From positions 186,001-250,000 of the forward strand of contig NZ_LJCO01000008.1 of the NCBI RefSeq assembly GCF_001399675.1: a stretch of DNA of 64,000 nucleotides, read 5' to 3'. Positions within the stretch are counted from its first letter, which is position 1. Every line of letters begins with the position of its first letter. The DNA is from Paenalicyclobacillus ferrooxydans. GTDB taxonomy: Bacteria > Bacillota > Bacilli > Alicyclobacillales > Alicyclobacillaceae. The position numbers and the translations under genes were made by a program. Shown here piece after piece: positions 60,364 to 64,000 of the stretch. Below the pieces are notes generated by a model. The model had not been told where the DNA came from and searched no databases. It saw only the letters and a list, made by a program, of their open reading frames with translations.

Positions 60364-60987
60364 ATGACTTATGAGGTCTATTTGGAGGCGGCGAGAGCCG
60401 CCTCTTCAACTGATCCGGCACATGATATCCTTCACGTGGAGCGCGTTGTGCAAAACGCCAGGGCTATATTGATCCAAGAGGGTGGTCGTGAAGAGATTGT
60501 TCTTCCGGCGGTCATACTCCATGAACTGTTTTCGTATCCGAAGGGACACCCGGACAGCAAGCGTTCAGGGGATATGTGCGCGCTTAGGGCCAGGGAAGTG
60601 CTTGAATCCGCAGGTTTCCCAGAGAAGGACATGCCGCTCGTACTTACATGTATTCGCGACCATTCCTTTTCGAAGGGTGTTGTTCCAGACACCCTGGAAG
60701 GCCGGATCGTACAGGATGCGGACCGGCTTGATGCACTTGGGGCTATCGGGATCGCCAGAACGTTCGCAACCTGCGTTGAAATGGGGACACCATTTTACCA
60801 AGCGGGCGATCCGTTCTGTGAGCACCGCACGCCTGACGACAAGTCTTATGGGATCGACCATTTTTACACCAAACTGTTGCGATTGGCCGAGGGCATGCAC
60901 ACCGAAACTGCACGTAACATGGCTCGCGAACGCACCGATTTTATGCACGGTTTTCTTCAGCAGTGGCGGCGTGAGCTCTCCATTTGA
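60364..60987 (+). CDS. HD-superfamily phosphohydrolase with an HE in place of the HD pair
   Basis: 207 residues. HD-domain pattern: AHDILHVERVVQNA at the N-terminus, VILHELFSYPKGHPDSKRSG, ICIRDHSF-like VLTCIRDHSFSKG, and QDADRLDALGAIGIART. The metal-binding His-Asp pair is His-Glu here (ILHEL). Many close relatives (YedJ-like proteins) are annotated as nucleotide or small-phosphate hydrolases. ATG 60364 has AAAGGTG 9 bases upstream. Confidence 0.83.
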   Translation: MTYEVYLEAARAASSTDPAHDILHVERVVQNARAILIQEGGREEIVLPAVILHELFSYPKGHPDSKRSGDMCALRAREVLESAGFPEKDMPLVLTCIRDHSFSKGVVPDTLEGRIVQDADRLDALGAIGIARTFATCVEMGTPFYQAGDPFCEHRTPDDKSYGIDHFYTKLLRLAEGMHTETARNMARERTDFMHGFLQQWRRELSI

Positions 60988-60994
60988 GGACAGA

Positions 60995-61078
60995 GATGAC
61001 CACTGTAACGGAATGAGCAAGGCAACCGGATGACCACTGCAACCGGATGACCACTGCAACGGAATGAGCAGCGCAACC
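60995..61078. repeat. 16-18 bp tandem repeat after the HD gene
   Basis: About five imperfect units built from GATGACCACTGCAACGGA and ATGAGCARSGCAACC. Confidence 0.8.
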
Positions 61079-61116
61079 AAAATACGTAGATTTGTCGAGA
61101 CAAGAGCCGCTTTTTG

Positions 61117-61156
61117 AGCCGGACTCGGGCTGATATCGTGCCCCTGTCCGGCTTTT
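61117..61156 (+). terminator. Terminator of the HD-domain gene
   Basis: AGCCGGAC / GTCCGGCT with an inner GGGC/GCCC stem and TTT following. Confidence 0.8.
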
Positions 61157-61199
61157 GCGTATAAAGTGTACTATCTCGGTTGGAAAGGAGGAATGAAGG

Positions 61200-61307
61200 A
61201 TGTACGGAGTATTCGGCGGATACACCCGATGGGCGGTTGTATTCTTGATTATCTTCGTCCTGTTCTTCCTGCTGGTGCCGGGCTATGGCGCTGGCGCGGG
61301 GTACTGA
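61200..61307 (+). CDS. YjcZ-like small membrane protein 3
   Basis: 35 residues: MYGVFGGYTRWAVVFLIIFV, helix ending FLLVPG, tail YGAGAGY. ATG 61200 has AAAGGAGG 8 bases upstream. It shares GGYTRWAVVFLIIFVLF with the copies at 49304 and 50072. The tail is short but still Gly/Tyr-rich. It stands 112 bases before the second SH3-like/Gly-Tyr gene, repeating the order of the 49-kb locus. Confidence 0.85.
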   Translation: MYGVFGGYTRWAVVFLIIFVLFFLLVPGYGAGAGY

Positions 61308-61419
61308 TTGTCAGGCAGATGCCGATAATCGAAGCACCGTCCATCGCGAAATGCAATGACCACGAGCGGCAGCCCCTCCTCCTGTTGCTGCCGCTCGGTT
61401 TATGGTCAGAGAGGAGGGA

Positions 61420-61824
61420 ATGACATTGTCGACACGCTCAAATGTTGAGAACGCAGTTGGCCAATGGGTGCAATTTCGCACACCATGGGGATATCATCGG
61501 GGGATTGTTGAACAGGTGAACCAGCGCGCTGTATTGGTGAAAGTACCGAAAGAATACGCGCCGATAAGCCTAGCGTATGGTTCAGTGAACGGGGCTCAAA
61601 ATGATGCCGAACGATTAAATACAGCACTCACCAAACACAACTACCGGATCTCTGGTGACGTGACGCCGGCCTTTGGCGGATACGGACCAGGCTATGGACC
61701 AGGAGCTGGCGCAGCGCCTGGAGCTCGCTGGGGATATCCTGGCTACGGTGCATGGGGCGGCGGCTGGTGGTGGTGGTGGCTGGCTTTCGCTTGGATTTTT
61801 TTCTTTGCTTTTTGGTTTTGGTAA
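61420..61824 (+). CDS. SH3-like / Gly-Tyr-rich / Trp-rich membrane-tail protein 2
   Basis: 134 residues. N-terminal domain VGQWVQFRTPWGYHRGIVEQ and VLVKVPKEYAPISL, then a Gly/Tyr/Pro/Ala linker, then a tail of six consecutive-type Trp and aromatic residues (GGGWWWWWLAFAWIFFFAFW). It is paralogous to 49652 across the N-terminal domain. GGAGG lies only 2 bases from ATG 61420 but 8 from TTG 61426, so TTG may be the true start. A membrane-associated envelope or spore-coat role is likely; no family is recalled. Confidence 0.8.
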   Translation: MTLSTRSNVENAVGQWVQFRTPWGYHRGIVEQVNQRAVLVKVPKEYAPISLAYGSVNGAQNDAERLNTALTKHNYRISGDVTPAFGGYGPGYGPGAGAAPGARWGYPGYGAWGGGWWWWWLAFAWIFFFAFWFW

Positions 61825-61835
61825 CAAATTCAAAG

Positions 61836-61865
61836 GGGAGCGTTGGAGATGATTCCAACGCTCCC
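61836..61865. terminator. Terminator between convergent genes
   Basis: GGGAGCGTTGGA-GATGAT-TCCAACGCTCCC, a perfect 12-bp stem between the Gly-Tyr gene and hom. Confidence 0.85.
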
Positions 61866-61958
61866 ATTTATGTTGTACAGCCGGGGTCGGTGCCCACGGA
61901 CAAGTCAGGGGGGATCGCGCTACGAAGACAAGCCCTCAACTTGCTGTCCGGATGCAGC

Positions 61959-63236
61959 TCACGACTCGACAGGCATCACGGTGTGAATCACACTTACGTG
62001 GCGCAACTCTTGGAGCCGTTTCACCGTGATATCCATGTGCTGGGCTGATGCATTGTGTGTTACGACGACGATGTCCGCGTGACCGAGTCTTGTTGGCGTC
62101 TGCAGCACATTGCTCATACTGACCTCGGTCTCGCCGAAAACTTTTGCAATCTCTGCGAACACGCCTGGTTGGTCCTCGGCAGACAGCCTCATGTAATAAG
62201 GCGTCAAGTCTTTCGATGCTTCGGCAGTTTTCTGTGTCCCGATGAGATTTTGACTGTGTCCACTGACACCGAGTTGAATGTTTCGAAGGGCCTCAATAAC
62301 GTCGCCGACGACGGCACTTGCGGTTGGCATCGACCCTGCACCTTGTCCGAAGAACATCAGATCTCCGGCGGCATCACCTCGTACGTACAGTGCATTGTAC
62401 GACTCAGAGACGTGTGCAAGTGGATGAGATTTGGGCACCAGCGAGGGACGGACCTCGAGGCTTAGCCGGCCATCCCGGTCTTTGCCTACCGCGAGCAGTT
62501 TGATGACGTACCCAAGTTGATCTGCAAACCGCACGTCAGCAGCCGTGACGTTTCGAATTCCCTGCACCCGTACGTCGGAAAGTTCAACGATGGACGCGAA
62601 CGCGATGGAAGACAAGATGGCGAGCTTGCGTGCTGCATCGAGTCCATCCACGTCACTGGAAGGGTCGCTTTCAGCGTAACCGAGGCGCTGTGCTTCGCTG
62701 AGCGCCTCGTCAAAGCTGAGGCCCGCATCCGTCATCTTGGAGAGAATATAGTTGGTCGTGCCATTGATAATTCCTTTTAGGTCTGTAATATCGCTGCTCG
62801 CCAAGGATTCCTTCAGGGGGCGTACGAGCGGAATTGCCCCGCCGACCGCAGCCTCATACAGGATATCCACCTGATTGCGTTCGGCGGTCTCAAGGATCTC
62901 GGGTCCGTGAAGCGCAATCAGGTCTTTGTTGGCCGTTACAACATGTTTGCCCGCCTTCAGAGCAGCCAGAATGAATTCGCGGGCAGGCTCAATGCCGCCT
63001 ATCGTCTCAATGACCAAGCTGATCTTCGGATCGTCGAGAATGTCCTTGGGGTCTGTCGTCAGCTTCGCTGGGTCAATGCTGCTTGGCCGGGCCTTCTCTT
63101 TGTTACGAACCAGGATTTTTGCAATAGAGGGTCTGAGTCCTGTCATTTGGGCAATTTTGTCTGCGCGCCGTTCCACCAATTCAACGACGCCGCTCCCAAC
63201 CGTGCCGCAGCCTAAGAGTCCGATGAGTAATGTCAA
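61959..63236 (-). CDS. hom: Homoserine dehydrogenase
   Basis: 425 residues. NAD(P)-dependent conversion of aspartate semialdehyde to homoserine in Thr/Met synthesis. LIGLLGCGTVGSGVVELVER (Rossmann), VIETIGGIEPAREFILAAL, catalytic region VTANKDLIALHGPEI, and a C-terminal ACT domain (YYMRLSAEDQPGVFAEIAKV), a Thr-sensing module. TTG 63236 is chosen for GGAGG 8 bases upstream. It follows thrB on the minus strand by 48 bases. Confidence 0.95.
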   Translation of the reverse strand: MTLLIGLLGCGTVGSGVVELVERRADKIAQMTGLRPSIAKILVRNKEKARPSSIDPAKLTTDPKDILDDPKISLVIETIGGIEPAREFILAALKAGKHVVTANKDLIALHGPEILETAERNQVDILYEAAVGGAIPLVRPLKESLASSDITDLKGIINGTTNYILSKMTDAGLSFDEALSEAQRLGYAESDPSSDVDGLDAARKLAILSSIAFASIVELSDVRVQGIRNVTAADVRFADQLGYVIKLLAVGKDRDGRLSLEVRPSLVPKSHPLAHVSESYNALYVRGDAAGDLMFFGQGAGSMPTASAVVGDVIEALRNIQLGVSGHSQNLIGTQKTAEASKDLTPYYMRLSAEDQPGVFAEIAKVFGETEVSMSNVLQTPTRLGHADIVVVTHNASAQHMDITVKRLQELRHVSVIHTVMPVES

Positions 63237-63284
63237 GTGTCCTGCCTCCTTCTCAACTTTTATTCTGGGCAATCCAGTTTCCTG

Positions 63285-64000
63285 TCACAACGCTGTAGTG
63301 CGTACCGTTGGGGTATCCAGATAGACCGTGAACACATCTGTGATGCACTCCACGTTGTACATTCGCCAGGCTAAAGTCATTTCATCAGCAGCCTGTGTAG
63401 CCTCGGATTCACTTTCACACCAAGCGACCATCGACGGGCCTGCACCGCTCAACGTAACGGTGAGTGCGCCAGATCGAATGGCAGCTCTGCGCACATCGTC
63501 ATATCCCGGGATGAGTGTTTTGCGATAGGGCTCATGCAATCGATCCTGGAAACCACCCCGCAGCAATTCGAGGTGGCCAGTTGAAAGCGCCAGGACCAGG
63601 CGGGCGGCCTGGGCTGCGTTGTAGGCGGCATCTCCACGTGGCACCACATCCGGTAATACCCGTCGCGCGGCTTCTGTCGGTAACGGAAAATTCGGAATCG
63701 CAACGGCAAAGGACAGAGCAGCTGGGACTGGAAGACGAAATGTCCGTGTATTTCCGGCGTCTGTGATGCACAACCAGGCACCACCGTACATCGCGGGGGT
63801 CACGTTGTCAGGATGGCCTTCCATGTCAATCGCGAGCTCTAGCAACGCATGTGACGACAAAGCAAGGGTGGGATGGAACGTGGTAAGCAATTGGTTGCCG
63901 AGCAAGAGCCCGCCAACGATGGCTGAAGCGCTTGAACCGAGTCCGCCTGCCACAGGGATATGGTTATCCAGAGCGAGGTGGAATTCAGGTACCTCGGTTA
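63285..64000 (-). CDS. thrB: Homoserine kinase (N-terminus outside the window)
   Basis: The GHMP kinase that phosphorylates homoserine for threonine synthesis. About 238 residues are visible; the frame runs on beyond base 64000. The GHMP ATP loop IPVAGGLGSSASAIVGG is near the cut end, followed by ELAIDMEGHPDNVTPAMYGG and the C-terminal VTLSGAGPSMVAWCES. About 80-90 N-terminal residues are missing from the window. It is upstream of hom on the minus strand; Bacillus usually has the order hom-thrC-thrB, so the order here differs. Confidence 0.95.
   Translation of the reverse strand, partial: TEVPEFHLALDNHIPVAGGLGSSASAIVGGLLLGNQLLTTFHPTLALSSHALLELAIDMEGHPDNVTPAMYGGAWLCITDAGNTRTFRLPVPAALSFAVAIPNFPLPTEAARRVLPDVVPRGDAAYNAAQAARLVLALSTGHLELLRGGFQDRLHEPYRKTLIPGYDDVRRAAIRSGALTVTLSGAGPSMVAWCESESEATQAADEMTLAWRMYNVECITDVFTVYLDTPTVRTTAL

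Overview
The window is chromosomal DNA from a spore-forming member of the Bacillota, most likely an Alicyclobacillus-like bacterium (order Bacillales). Reasons for this: ribosome-binding sites are strong (GGAGG about 8 bases before the start); GTG and TTG starts are frequent; there are spore-coat (CotF-type) and YjcZ-like sporulation genes; and bacillithiol-associated BrxC/YtxJ, CtaM-like DUF420, gatCAB, pcrA-ligA and YkoN/YkoP-like genes are present. The species is an inference. I saw no rRNA, transposase, integrase, prophage block or CRISPR array.

Layout. 0-5.8 kb: 2-oxoacid:ferredoxin oxidoreductase, an acetyl-CoA hydrolase/CoA-transferase, a radical SAM/SPASM protein, a HesB-like protein, UspA and a uracil-DNA-glycosylase-like protein. 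6-10.8 kb: aroA, a fused 5-oxoprolinase pxpBC with pxpA, and brxC. 10.8-11.5 kb: a non-coding array of nested palindromes. 11.5-16.1 kb: methionine salvage as two divergent operons (mtnD plus a HisC-like aminotransferase; mtnW-mtnX-mtnB). 16.2-22.9 kb: membrane and lipid genes, a LysR regulator, an EmrB-type exporter and trxB. 23.1-29.8 kb: a cobalamin-riboswitch operon with an ECF transporter and three exported proteins, two of which resemble the two halves of transcobalamin/intrinsic factor. 29.8-36.2 kb: wall enzymes, regulators, an exporter, CtaM-like and CotF-like proteins, and tRNA-Pro. 36.3-47.2 kb: pcrA-ligA, a wecA/tagO-type transferase, gatCAB and an RlmD-type methyltransferase. 47.5-50.2 kb: small, probably spore-related proteins around a 51-bp repeat array. 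50.4-59.2 kb: a GDSL hydrolase, a ClC channel, panE, a TlpA-like thioredoxin, and a CstR-type persulfide regulon with a CoA-disulfide reductase/rhodanese. 59.2-64 kb: a holin-like protein, an HD-domain protein, a second copy of the small-membrane-protein cassette, and hom/thrB.

Two themes recur. First, short tandem repeats are very common. They lie between genes (units of 11, 12, 13, 16, 17, 22 and 39 bp among others) and also inside otherwise ordinary proteins, where every unit is a multiple of 3 bp and the frame is kept (AroA, PxpBC, the ECF ATPase, a glycosyltransferase, a LysR regulator, an RlmD-type enzyme). Second, small genes missed by ordinary ORF cut-offs form a family: three paralogous 35-44 residue membrane proteins (MYG..FGGYTRWAVVFLIIF type), two of them followed by paralogous proteins with an SH3-like N-terminus, a Gly/Tyr-rich middle and an aromatic membrane C-terminus.

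The strongest candidates for something new are the B12-riboswitch operon with a split, extracellular transcobalamin-like pair, the duplicated small-membrane-protein/Gly-Tyr cassette, and the two palindrome arrays at 11.0-11.5 kb and 48.6-49.1 kb.
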